From Sesamum alatum (taxonomy: Eukaryota; Streptophyta; Magnoliopsida; Lamiales; Pedaliaceae), in the NCBI GenBank assembly GCA_034509735.1, contig JACGWO010000003.1:34928466-34992465 (forward strand): DNA of 64,000 bases. The letters run 5' to 3'. The position numbers and the translations under genes were made by a program. The notes under the pieces were generated by a model that was given only the letters and a program-made list of their open reading frames with translations, did no database searches and was not told the origin of the DNA. Within the stretch, counting starts at the first letter, position 1, and each line of letters begins with the position of its first letter. This document shows, piece by piece, positions 49,070 through 59,828 of the stretch.

Positions 49070-49885
49070 ATTGGCGCAGAGCAAAACATATTTTATACAT
49101 ATAGGGTGGTTATATTGAATGAAATATTGAAAATAATATAATTTTATGAGAAAATAACATATTCGAATTGAGTTGAGAAAGAAACAACATATGATTAGAT
49201 ATTTTTGTAGTACGAAAAGTTTATAATTAGAAGCACGGTTTATAAAATAAAATAATTAACACGCAATGAAGCAATTTAATTATAAAAAAACAAATATTAG
49301 CCACAAATTTGGCGATTAGAGGAGCGTTTGGCGGTTTGATGATGTCAATGTTGTTTAATTTGATTTTTGTTGCAGTTACATCAACCTCAAAATTGAAGTA
49401 CATCTCAATCATAATTAAATTATTATTTGGCGTACGGAAGGGTTTTTTTTTCTTTTTTCTTTTAATAGAAACGAGAACTAGATGTGATACCAATATCAAT
49501 AAATTGGCCAAATATATTGATTCAATAAATAAATGTACAGTACAATAAATTTATATTAAATAAGACAAATTTTCATTATAATAAATTTATATAAAGTGAG
49601 ATAAACACCCAGACAATTGATGAGACTAGAACCTGGCCTCAAACTTTTTCAAGATTTTTTTTCTTTCTTAATTCTTTTTCTTCAATTATTAAAATTACAA
49701 TTTTTATGAATAGTATTATACTATAATGGTCATAATATTGGTAAGTTTCTATTGAAAATCATTTTCCCATTATATCTTATTTTCTCCTTTTTTAATCAAC
49801 TTAGTAGTCAATACATTATTGTCCACTAATTTTATTAAAGTAGTGAATGGTTTCTAGGCCTCTAAATGGCACCACTCTTCTTGTA
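49070..49885. other. Intergenic, no gene seen
   Basis: AT-rich; two overlapping frames near 49230-49550 on opposite strands are low-complexity and unsupported. Confidence 0.4.
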
Positions 49886-50170
49886 GACCAATGACCTCTT
49901 GACCTGGTGGTTAAGATTGAGATTTCATGATTTTAGAGGTCATGGATTCGAATCCCATCAATGCGTGGGAAGATAGTATATTGTATAGTAGGATTGTTTG
50001 TATACTGTAATAGTAACGGGTTGTTGAGATTTAATTTATGTGGTATTGTTGATCAATGTATGATTTTTGTAATTATATCTATTAGATATTAATAATCGAC
50101 ATGGTTGATTGTAAGTGATGCGACACACACTTATATACAGAAAAAAAATTTATTTCTTGCAATTATCCTA
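49886..50170 (+). mobile_element. tRNA-derived SINE
   Basis: The A-box region TGACCTGGTGGTTAAGA (about 49909) and the B box GGATTCGAATCCC (49944-49956) lie at tRNA-like spacing. The body (GATAGTATATTGTATAGTAG, TTGTTGATCAATGTATGA) is shared with the minus-strand copy at 53536. The 3' end trails into A-rich sequence. Confidence 0.7.
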
Positions 50171-51630
50171 CAAAGTTTTGGCAATATTTAATCCTTTTCT
50201 GGTCAATTTGGCTGAAAAATTGCATGTGACTTACATATAATCTAATTAAATAGCAATTTTAGTCATGTAACCTAGAGGGCTTGCCATTTCTGATACATGC
50301 ATGAATTGATTTAAATAATTAAATTGCGAAAAATCAATTTGTGGGACGAAAAATATCACCCTTAAATTACATGATTAAAATTGCGATTTTCTCCAGACAA
50401 AAAATACAGGAAATTACCATAAAATTAGGTCATCCACATTCATGAAATTCTTGATTTTTACAAAGAAAAGGGATACATAATGGATCCTGACAGCCATCAT
50501 CCATCCCCATAAATAATTGATACTAACTTGCATGATGAGTGACAAAATTAAAACAACATCAGCATCAAAAGTGGTCAAGCAACATTAATTAAAAGTTGAA
50601 ATATAAAAACTTGAATCCCACATAAATACGCAAGTAAATAAAGTATATATCACGATCCACATCCTTAATTATGTATTAATTGATATTTCATCTTATATTT
50701 TATTACACATACATATAATATTACCTAAATATAAAATTAATATAAATATAAGTATGCAAGTTAAAATATAAAATAAAATTTGAACTCAAAATATTGTGTA
50801 TTTTTAGGCCGGGTTAATTTATATTTCCAATTTGCATTGTGATATATCACATTTGTACGTAACATTACATTCTAAATACGCACGTCACAATATTGATGGA
50901 TTGAATTTTACGCATTACATGTGATGATTTTCGATTCAAGGGTGTGTACCACATTCTTAAATACTAAAGACCTACGTGTTTCCTTTTGAAATAGACGGAA
51001 TAACGATCTCAACAACCATTGATGTGATTTCCACCATTTTCTAATTAATTTGGATGGTTTTATAAATGTGAAAATGATTTGAAATTTTATCAAATATATA
51101 TTATCATATTTATTTCTTTTTCCTATGTAGTTTAGAAATAATAATATAAATACTTACGGTTTTACTTGATTAATTAAAGTGTCTTTTGTTGTTTTGTTAA
51201 TTATGTAAGTTTTTCGACTATATAAATAATATTACGGTATTTTGAATTATTATATTCCAGTTTCCAGAAATTGAGAAATTAATAATTAAAGAAATACTTA
51301 ATTTTGTGTTAATGGAAGTCAAGAAGTTTGAATATTTTATGCAACTAATATTGAAACTATATTTCAGTTAACATTTTGATCACAAAGTTGAATTTCAAGA
51401 CAACAATAATGTTGCTATTCATATTAATAGGACTGGAAAATTGTTGAGGTTTTGAATAACTTCACCAATTTTATTAAAGGGGTACAAAGGAATATGAATT
51501 CAAAAATAATTTTAACTACCCATAAAAAATAAATAAAAAGCATATGTTAGTAAAAATATTATATTGTGTTTAGGCTGTAAGATCAGCTGAGAGCTGATAA
51601 CTTTAATTTAACAATTTAACTAATAAAACC
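50171..51630. other. Intergenic, no gene seen
   Basis: AT-rich with no recognisable gene or element boundary. Confidence 0.45.
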
Positions 51631-51984
51631 TTGTTTGAGCAGTGAGGTGGAGATCTGACAACCACGATATTGTGAGTTCGAGTACCATGAATGTGGGTGT
51701 ATTGTCTATTTCTCATAGTTAGTTCCTTGTGTATTTCCTTACTTTGAATATGTTTGTTGATTTAGAAATTCCGATATATTGAATTTGAATAGATTAAACG
51801 ATGTAGTAATGAATCTTATTCAAAAGGATAAAAAAAAAAAAAAAAACAATATAGAAATGTATCATGATTGTTTGTTTGAAAATTTTGTTATGAGCAAATT
51901 CTTTCCTATATGAATTTCATCAACATTTTTGAAAATTTAGACTGTAAGCTTTTTTCCCAAATTCAGATTTTCTATGAATAAAAT

Positions 51985-52200
51985 AAAATAAAATTGAATG
52001 GTCAACTGTATAGTATAATTGTTTGTATACTGTTATAGTAAGGGGTTGTTTAGATTTCATTTATGTAATATTATTGATCAATGTATAATTTTCTAATCGT
52101 CTCTATTAGAGATCGATAGTCGACAGGACTAATTGTAACCGATTCACTTCAATTAATAATATTCATCGCTTTCACTTAAAAGAAAAACACTTAAAATATG
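51985..52200 (+). mobile_element. 5'-truncated SINE copy
   Basis: Matches the 3' two-thirds of the SINE at 49886 and 53536, from AACTGTATAGTATAATTG to AATATTCATCGCTTTCACTT and an A-rich tail. The A and B boxes are absent here; a tRNA-like head near 51640-51700 may be another fragment. Confidence 0.55.
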
Positions 52201-52580
52201 AGCATTTCGAATGAAAATCAGCATATTCTTTCCTAAGTCGAATAATATAATTGAAAACAAAATTATGCATATTGTGTTATTTCTATTTAAATAATTTAAA
52301 AACAATCAAATAATCTTAAATTACATGCTAAACCAAATGTTAACACGATAGCAATAAAAATATATAAAACTAAAAAAAAAAAAATACAGTAATTAAGGGA
52401 GGGTCATATATCACTGTTGAGGTCCTAAAAACATTATTGTCCAAGGGAAAATGAGTCCCTAAGCACGACTTTGGATAGATGAGCAAGACAATATTGATGT
52501 TGATAATGAAACAACAAGAAATGGCAATTCTTTTTCCTTTGTCTCATCTCATTATACTCTCTTTCTTTTTTTCCCATTAA

Positions 52581-52827
52581 TTAGTCATCATGGCACGTCG
52601 TCCCTATATGCATATAAAATAATATTCCACGCTTTAAAATTATTATAAATAAGAAATTAATAATATATAAATTAACACATTGCATTTCAAAAAAAAAAAA
52701 GAATGAAAGAGAAGGAAAAAAAAAACTAATTCAGGGGTATTATCGACATAACCAAAAAATGGTGTTGTGGTGTTATAAACCGTCATTTATGAGTAAGAAA
52801 TGCCTTTTCTTTTTGTATTAGTATAGA
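52581..52827 (-). mobile_element. Short complete Helitron (247 bp)
   Basis: On the minus strand it starts TCTATACTAATACAAAAAG at 52827 and ends GGACGACGTGCCATGATGA then CTAA at 52581. It sits between A and T, and CTAA is an allowed CTRR end. The interior shares the CATAAATGACGG block with the 48664 element. Confidence 0.6.
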
Positions 52828-53535
52828 TGAACATTTTCTGCTACCTCTCGAGTTTTCTTTGGGCTTGGCTACAAAATTAACCTATTTGTTTGTGTTTTTA
52901 TTTCTAGTTTTTAAATTTTAAAATAGTAATTAAAGTAAAAATATATGTATTTATATGTATTTTCATTAGAAATATATTGATTTGACACAACAGTTCAATA
53001 TAAAACATAATCTTATTTACTAATTCAAACATATTTTCATTTCACACGAACACCTATACGAAATTGAAAATGCATATTTTCAACTGAAAATTGAAAATGA
53101 AAACAAGCCCGATCTAGATGTAGTAAATTAGTTGAAACTAATAATTAAGAAAATTCTTCAATTAAGCCTACATATACAACACCATATATATATATATTAG
53201 ACGACATTAATTGACTGTGGACTATATATGTATATATATTCCAGAAAATTTCAAACAAGTTGTTTAGGAAGTTTCATGTGTACACATGATCAAGAGGGAT
53301 AAATAATGAACAAACAAACAAACAAATAAATAAATAAAAGCATAATCCATCCAAAATAATAACATTAAATATTACAAAAATATAAAAATGAAATTGCAAC
53401 ACATGTAACTTAACAGAATATATCGATTAAATATTATTGATCACAAAAAACACACATATGTTTTATATATATATATATGTATATATATATGGAATTAAGG
53501 AATGCAATTATTGGGAAGCTAAGGTCTAGTCTCTT
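52828..53535. other. Intergenic, no gene seen
   Basis: AT-rich with several TA-repeat tracts (about 53183-53196 and 53464-53490). No gene recognised. Confidence 0.45.
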
Positions 53536-53809
53536 TTTTTTTTTTTTTTAAAGTGAAAGCCATGAATATTATTAATTGAAATAAATCGAATACAATCCGT
53601 TCTGTCGGCTATTACAACAATTAGAACAATCATAACTTGATCAACAATATCACATAAATTCAATCTAAACAACCACTTACTATTACAGTATACACAATCC
53701 TACTATACAGTAAACTATCCTCCCACGCATTGATGGTGTTCGAATCCATGACCTTTAAAGTCATGAGATCTCAACCTTAACTACTAGGCCAAGAGATCAT
53801 TGGTCTAAA
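53536..53809 (-). mobile_element. Full-length tRNA-derived SINE with target duplication
   Basis: On the minus strand: ACCAATGATCTCTTGGCC, the A-box region GGCCTAGTAGTTAAGG, the B box GGATTCGAACACC (53747-53735), a body ending AATAATATTCATGGCTTTCA, then a poly-A tail (the T run at 53536). Direct repeats GTCTAGTCTCTT at 53524-53535 and 53810-53821 fit a LINE-mobilised insertion. Confidence 0.8.
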
Positions 53810-54069
53810 GTCTAGTCTCTTGTTTATCCTTATAATAATAGCGTATATGTTTGAAGAGGAAGTATAGAGAATAGCTTAAAGTCAAAAACGTGTTTAGCTT
53901 TTATGAAAATCGCGCTTATCATCATCATAATTGGAAAACAAAGGCAAAGGAGCCCCTTAACACACACAATTACTACATTAGTAAACGATAGCTTATACAT
54001 TAATCTACCCCCTTTTATCCAATTCAAAAAAATGAAATAAAAATGCCCCCTAATGCTGTATCATAATAA

Positions 54070-54505
54070 GGGTAAATTACAATGACATTTTTTAAGATTT
54101 GACATAATTATGGATACCCCTCATTGTTTTAAAAAATTACAAATACCCTCCTGAGATTTATAGTCGTCTAACAAATATCCCATTTCCATCCATTTTATGT
54201 GTGAACTGATCAAAACGACCTTATGCAAATTGAATAGTTTGTTATTAATCTTAAAAATTTCTGAATTTTTTTGGACTAAAATGCACATAGAGAAGTTTCT
54301 TATTTTTTTTGCACAGAGAAATAATAATGTAACGTGTCTCGGCTGATTTTTTTATAATTTTTTTTAAAAAAATCATGGACAAAATAGACAATTTCAAGCA
54401 TTTGGTTAAAAATTACAAACCTCATAGGATATTTTTAATTTTTGAAAAAGCAAAGAGGTATCTATAATTATGCCAAACCTCATGGGAAATCATTGTAATC
54501 CACCC
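54070..54505. mobile_element. Inverted-repeat element, family B
   Basis: The left end GGGTAAATTACAATGACA and right end TCATTGTAATCCACCC are inverse. The similarity extends inward through GACATAATTATGGATACC and GGTATCTATAATTATGCC. A second copy lies at 56103-56527. Non-coding. Confidence 0.6.
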
Positions 54506-55440
54506 TAATAATAATAATGGACAATGTAAAGGTATTTGCAACTGACTAACATACATTAATATACTATATATATTTTTAGCTTATTATATAATTGATTCGG
54601 GTCGCTATCAGAGATTCCCAAAATGAGTATCTTTACTGAGCACCTCTTCGAGTGATTTGATTATATGCTCCCCAGATTAAATATCCTGAGAAGAAACAAG
54701 CACGTTAGGCTAGTCGGGAACGTTCCCTGCGTAAACCCTCTGATGCTTAAGTCAGATACTGATCGAGATGCTAAATTGGTAATTAGGTAGAATAGTGTGG
54801 TCGAATGTAACTTGAATAACTTACCATAAATACGGTGGGGTAAGTGTATTTATAACACCAAATGTATGTACCTGCATAGTCCACGTGGCGTCATCTCCAA
54901 GTTTGAGTTGTCTCCTCATTAAGGGTATAGATATTGGACACCTAGCATCGGACATAGTCCGGATTACTGATATGCGACCCGACCCGCCTGGATAGTGCGC
55001 GAATCCATGAATTTTTTGGTGATTTTGGCCCTTTTACAGGATCATTTAAATCTTTTCTTAATAAATTGGGTTACATACCCATCAATAATTAAGATATATC
55101 TTGAATGTTTTAAATTAGAATTTAGAAAAATTGAAGGGCAGACGAGATGGATCTCCCTTGAGTGGTTAGTCAAAGAAGGAACGTAATGTCAACCATCGCT
55201 TTCTTCTCCTTTATAAAAAGCGCGCGCACACAAAAATTAGTAATAAGATGACATAAAGGCAAACATATAGGGATGGTTGGTTGAGGTTCTCAACACTAAT
55301 TAATATTCTTTTGTTGACGCTCAACCTCAATATCATTGCAATTTGCAAACAAACAGGCTAATATTTACTCGATCTGTTCTTCTAGTTAGTCAAAAAAAGG
55401 CATCTACAACTTTGGAGTTCATATATATATATATATATAT
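54506..55440. other. Intergenic, no gene seen
   Basis: Slightly less AT-rich around 54590-55000. The frame at 54995-55186 has no known domain. Confidence 0.4.
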
Positions 55441-55610
55441 GGTTATTCTTGTCTGTTGGTCGAACCAAACCAATCATAAAGTAAGTGTGATACACTTGTT
55501 ATGTGATTGGTCACTTTTTTTTGAACTGTACACCAATTACATGGCAAATGTATTGCACTTGCTATATAATTGGTTCAGGTTTGGCTGAGCTAATTTCGGG
55601 CTAGAATTTA
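55441..55610. mobile_element. MITE family A copy
   Basis: Shares GTGATACACTTGTTATGTG, GAACTGTACACCAATTACAT and GCACTTGCTATATAATTGG with the copies at 26173 and 38178, and ends CTAGAATTTA. It sits against a TA microsatellite, so the target duplication cannot be read. Confidence 0.6.
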
Positions 55611-55620
55611 TGTATATATA

Positions 55621-56099
55621 TTTATACTATTATAAAGAGAAGGGCTTTATAGACACAAAGTGGAAGTTTTTATACAACTACATCAAATTATTGTAATACC
55701 AAAAATGCCCTTCAGCTTCCCAACTTTATTCAATTAAGTTCCTTTGAATAATTAATTCCATGCAATTAATTACATGTACTAAAAAATTAAACTTACTCCC
55801 ATTTTGTTTAAGTTTATTGTTAATTGAAATAAAAATAACATATTAGTATTTATGTTATATGTAATTATAATCATCATTATCAATATAACAAATATTCTAT
55901 AAAGTTTCATTTTTAAATTTAATTTGAGTACAATACTGTATTGATAATTAAAGCAATAGAAAAAATTATCAAACTGTTTTTATATGTGAAGTCGTAAGGC
56001 AATGATAAATTTTAAAATGTTGAAAAAAGTTATGAGATTCAATACATAAAAATTTTATTGAAAATTATGCGCGCAGGTACTGCGTGCCACAATTTCTAG
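55621..56099 (+). mobile_element. Non-autonomous Helitron (about 480 bp)
   Basis: Starts near TTTATACTATTATAAAGAGA (a TC start changed to TT). It ends with the GCGCGCAG/CTGCGTGC hairpin, CACAATTT and CTAG at 56096-56099, then T. Its right 390 bp closely match 8470-8857. Confidence 0.65.
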
Positions 56100-56102
56100 T
56101 TT

Positions 56103-56527
56103 AGGTGAATTACAATGATCTTCCCTGGGGTTTGGCATAATTATGAATACCCCCTCGTTGTTTCAAAAATTACAAATACTCTCGCTGATATTTGTAACCG
56201 TTTAACAAATAACTCATTTCCATCCAATTTTATGGGTGAACTGACCGAAATGCCCTTATGCAAATTGATTTTTTTTTTAAATTTTTTGAACAAAAATATG
56301 AAGAGAGGGGTTTTTTACGTTTTTAACACAGATGAGCAATAATGTAATTTGACTCGACTGATTGTTTTTACAATTTAAAAACAAAAATCAAGAGCAAAAT
56401 TGACTATTTCAAGTCATTAGTTAAAAATTACAAATTTAAGGGGATATTTATAATTTTTGAAATAATAAAAGAGTATTTATAAATTATAATTATGTCAAAT
56501 TTCAAGGAAGATCTCGTAATTCACCCT
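56103..56527. mobile_element. Inverted-repeat element, family B
   Basis: The left end TAGGTGAATTACAATGATC and right end TCTCGTAATTCACCCTA are inverse. The interior matches the copy at 54070, including the TTTCCATCCA and CCTTATGCAAATTG blocks. It begins four bases after the Helitron end. Confidence 0.6.
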
Positions 56528-56566
56528 ATATATTTACACAGATAAAAACTGATCCTATATATCTGC

Positions 56567-57487
56567 GAGTAAAATTTATTTTGGTACCCGAGTTTTGTCA
56601 ATAATGCTACTTTGATACATGAGTAATTACAAATGACTCAATTAGTACTCGAGTTTCACAACTAATGTCATTTTGAAACATGAGTAATTGCAAATGACTT
56701 AATTAGTACCCGAGTTTCACCATTAATATCATTTTGGTACCCACTTCATATTTTTTATTTATTTTTTCTATTATATTTTTATATAAATGCCCATTTACCC
56801 TTAGTAATATACCAAAAAAAATTTTGCATAAATTTCTATTGATAAATTTTTATTATGACCCATATTTGGTTATCAAAATTATTATATTTTAATTTTAATT
56901 AATACTATCTACTATCATTATCTCTCAATATATGTATTAAAAATATTATTATCAATTAACTTATGTTAATAGTCAAGTCACGGGGAATCAAAGTTTTCAT
57001 CGTCAAAGGTATTTTTTTCATTTCATCGAGATATTAAAATTTGATTGCAAAACTTAGATATAGAGTCAAAAGTTTCAATTTTAGTTTATAAATTTTCAAA
57101 AATTTAGAATGCAAATTTAACTTTTATATGGTTGCAATGCATTTTGACTTATTTTATAATATTGATAAATAAGTGAGTAGAAAAAATTAATGAAATATTA
57201 TTATTTTGTTCACATTTTTTTAATACCTTTATTTTTTTTATTTATTATCTAAGGGTAAAATGGTCATTATATAAAAATAATAATAAATAAAATAAATAAA
57301 AAACATCAACTGGGTATCAAAATAATATTAATGGTGAAACTCGGGTACTAATTAAGTCATTTGTAATTACTCGTGTACCAAAGTAATATTAATATCATAA
57401 CTCGGGTACTAATTGAGCCATTTGTAATTACTCATGTATCAAAATAACATTAATAACAAAACTCGGGTGTCAAAATAAATTTTACTC
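56567..57487. mobile_element. Foldback element with perfect 9-bp target duplication
   Basis: A 921-bp element. The left arm starts GAGTAAAATTTATTTTGG and the right arm ends with its inverse (AAAATAAATTTTACTC). The arms extend about 200 bp and each contains internal repeats of an ACTCGGGTACTAATTGAG-type unit. Direct repeats TATATCTGC flank it at 56558-56566 and 57488-57496. Non-coding centre, Mutator-like by duplication length. Confidence 0.75.
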
Positions 57488-57496
57488 TATATCTGC

Positions 57497-58316
57497 AGGG
57501 TACAAAAACACACACACAACACACAGTAGCTAGAGATGATAGAAAATGTTTTCGTCGTGACTGATTTAGTTGTCGTGAAAAGCTTCCCTAACTTATTAGA
57601 TATCTGCTTACGTACTCTCTCAAACCCAATCCCCATTATCGTCATCCAAATACGCCTAATTATAAGTTAATCGCCTGATCCTACGTATTAATTATAAATT
57701 TGCATCTAATTAGATTCCAACTCCAACGGGACCTGCATGACCCCACCAGGACTGGAATTTTGGTAACTCAAAACATTATTGGCTTGCGATTAATTAATTT
57801 CAACAAATTATATTTTAAAAACGAATATTTCCTTATTAACAGATTATATGCGTTCTTAAATGCTAAATAGCTGTAATTAAGGTTATGGTCAATGGCGATT
57901 TTAATTGAATTAATTAATCTTCTATAACAAATCATAATTTATGTTAACGGATGACGTGTGTTTTTATTGGAATGGTAAGGTTTATATAATTTATTAAAAT
58001 TTAATATTTACCATAATTATCAAACAACCACTTAAACATTTTTGAAATAATTAAAAAAAAATTCAAAATTTTAAGAATTCAGACTTTTAGTCAAGAAAAC
58101 GTTTGCGCAATTGGGGTAAAAGATCCCCTTCCCATAAATGAATTCTATATCACCTATTTACATATACTATGACTTAGCCTGAACTCGGTTCAGTTGAATT
58201 CGAAATATTTACGCGAACATTTTACTAATTACTGATAGTATAAATATATTTAAAAAAATTCAAATTAGAGGTAGGGTTATTATATATGAAGTGAAGATCA
58301 TATTCTGGTGAGTTTT
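57497..58316. other. Intergenic, no gene seen
   Basis: AT-rich with no recognisable gene or element. Confidence 0.45.
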
Positions 58317-58695
58317 TGAGAAAATAACTTTTTTCATCTTGTAATTTAAGATCTTTTTACTTTTAGTTCAATTAATTATGAGATTTTCACTTTTAGTCTA
58401 TAACTTTTTAAAAGTATCACTTATAATCGTATGACACCTTTCCATTAGATATTTAACAGAAAAAACCACATGTCCGTTAAGTGCATTGCATCAAAAACAC
58501 TATTTTTTAAAAGTTATGGGACCAAAACAAGAATTTCGTAATCAATAGAACCAAAATTGTAGAACCCTAACCATCACAGTGTCATGAGACCAAAAGTAAT
58601 ACTCATTAAAAATTATGAGACAAAAAATAAGAATTCCGTAACCAATACAGTCAAAACTGAAAAAATCCTAGGTTACGTGACAAAAGTATTATTTA
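58317..58695. mobile_element. Degenerate foldback element
   Basis: Imperfect inverted arms: the left includes CTTTTAGTTCAATTAATTATGAG; the right includes the inverse-like ATTATGAGACAAAAAATAAG and GACCAAAAGTAATA. Ends are not sharp and no target duplication is seen. Confidence 0.35.
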
Positions 58696-58903
58696 CCCAA
58701 ATTTTTTTTGTGCTCTAATGGCTGGCAACTAAAAGATTACCCAGGGTAACTAACATTGTCTTTGGTTTTATTTTTTGAATGTTTTGTTTTGTTTTGTGGA
58801 AATAGAAAGAAAAAATAAAGATAGTAAGTGTGTGTTAGAGATTGGGTGTATGCTTGAGTTTGTTTTTGGAGTTAATTCTAAATAGTATAAAAAAATATAT
58901 TGT

Positions 58904-59108
58904 ATGTATTGTGTTGTATATAGGGAGACAAAAAACACTGTTCATTGTCAAATCATATCTCTTTTATATATTTTTATATATGTATATATATAGTAATATT
59001 TGTTTTATTTATATGTATTGTGTTGTATATTGGGAGACAAAAAATATTGTTGTCAAATCATGTCTCTTTTATATATTTTTATAAATGTATATATATATAG
59101 CAATATTA
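58904..59108 (+). repeat. Tandem duplication, about 109-bp unit
   Basis: A unit starting ATGTATTGTGTTGTATAT at 58904 and again at 59013 shares GGGAGACAAAAAA, GTCAAATCAT and CTCTTTTATATATTTTTATA. Confidence 0.75.
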
Positions 59109-59671
59109 TTTATTTGCAGATGGATGTATGTATATATGGGTGAATTTGTCAAAATTATCCAAAACACCCAATAAAAATATTTTGTATAATGTTATGTTTG
59201 ATTTTGTTTTCTCACTATTTCAAAAATAAAATGAAAATAAAACCAAACAGAGGGTAATTTTGTTCATTTCTAGAGGTACTTACCGTAAAGCACAAGAAGG
59301 CTCCTTCCTCTGGCCTATTAGCTGCTAATCAAAATTATCAACAAAACAAATATTTTTTAATTAATTTCTAGGAAACTATTATATATTTGCATGGATGACA
59401 ACAAACGCCCCGTCAACGGATAACAGCCAGCGCCCCATCCTTCCGGTTCAAGAAACGCGATTCACAGTGAGAACTCGTATACCTTTCCAAAATAGGTGCA
59501 CCCTCATTCTAGCTAACACATTCCGACTCCGTTACTGCTTGCTCCTGACGTTGTTTTTGTCTTACCTTATTTGCTTCACACGTCAACACAAACGTGTTTT
59601 CCTTGTTTTTTTTCCTTAATACTCCCTGAAGTTTTAACAAATTTCAAACTCCCCCCCTCCATCTATCTCTA

Positions 59672-59678
59672 TATATAA
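59672..59678 (+). promoter_or_regulatory. TATA box of the EXO70 gene
   Basis: TATATAA lies in a CT-rich context about 155 bases before the ATG at 59829. Transcription probably starts near 59705. Confidence 0.6.
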
Positions 59679-59828
59679 CCCCTCGGCCCTCACTTTGTAT
59701 CTTCACTCAAAACCTCGCTCCCGCAGCCCAGACTTATATAAGAAGACTTTCAGAAAGAAAACTCAATTCATAGATCAATTTTCGTTGCTGATTTGAAAAA
59801 TCATACCTCAAGAATACTGTTCGCCCAA

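Noticed and set aside
59793..59828. An upstream extension of the EXO70 frame by 12 codons
   Set aside because: It begins with TTG. The ATG at 59829 gives the MPRKGMRSL start known from EXO70H proteins.
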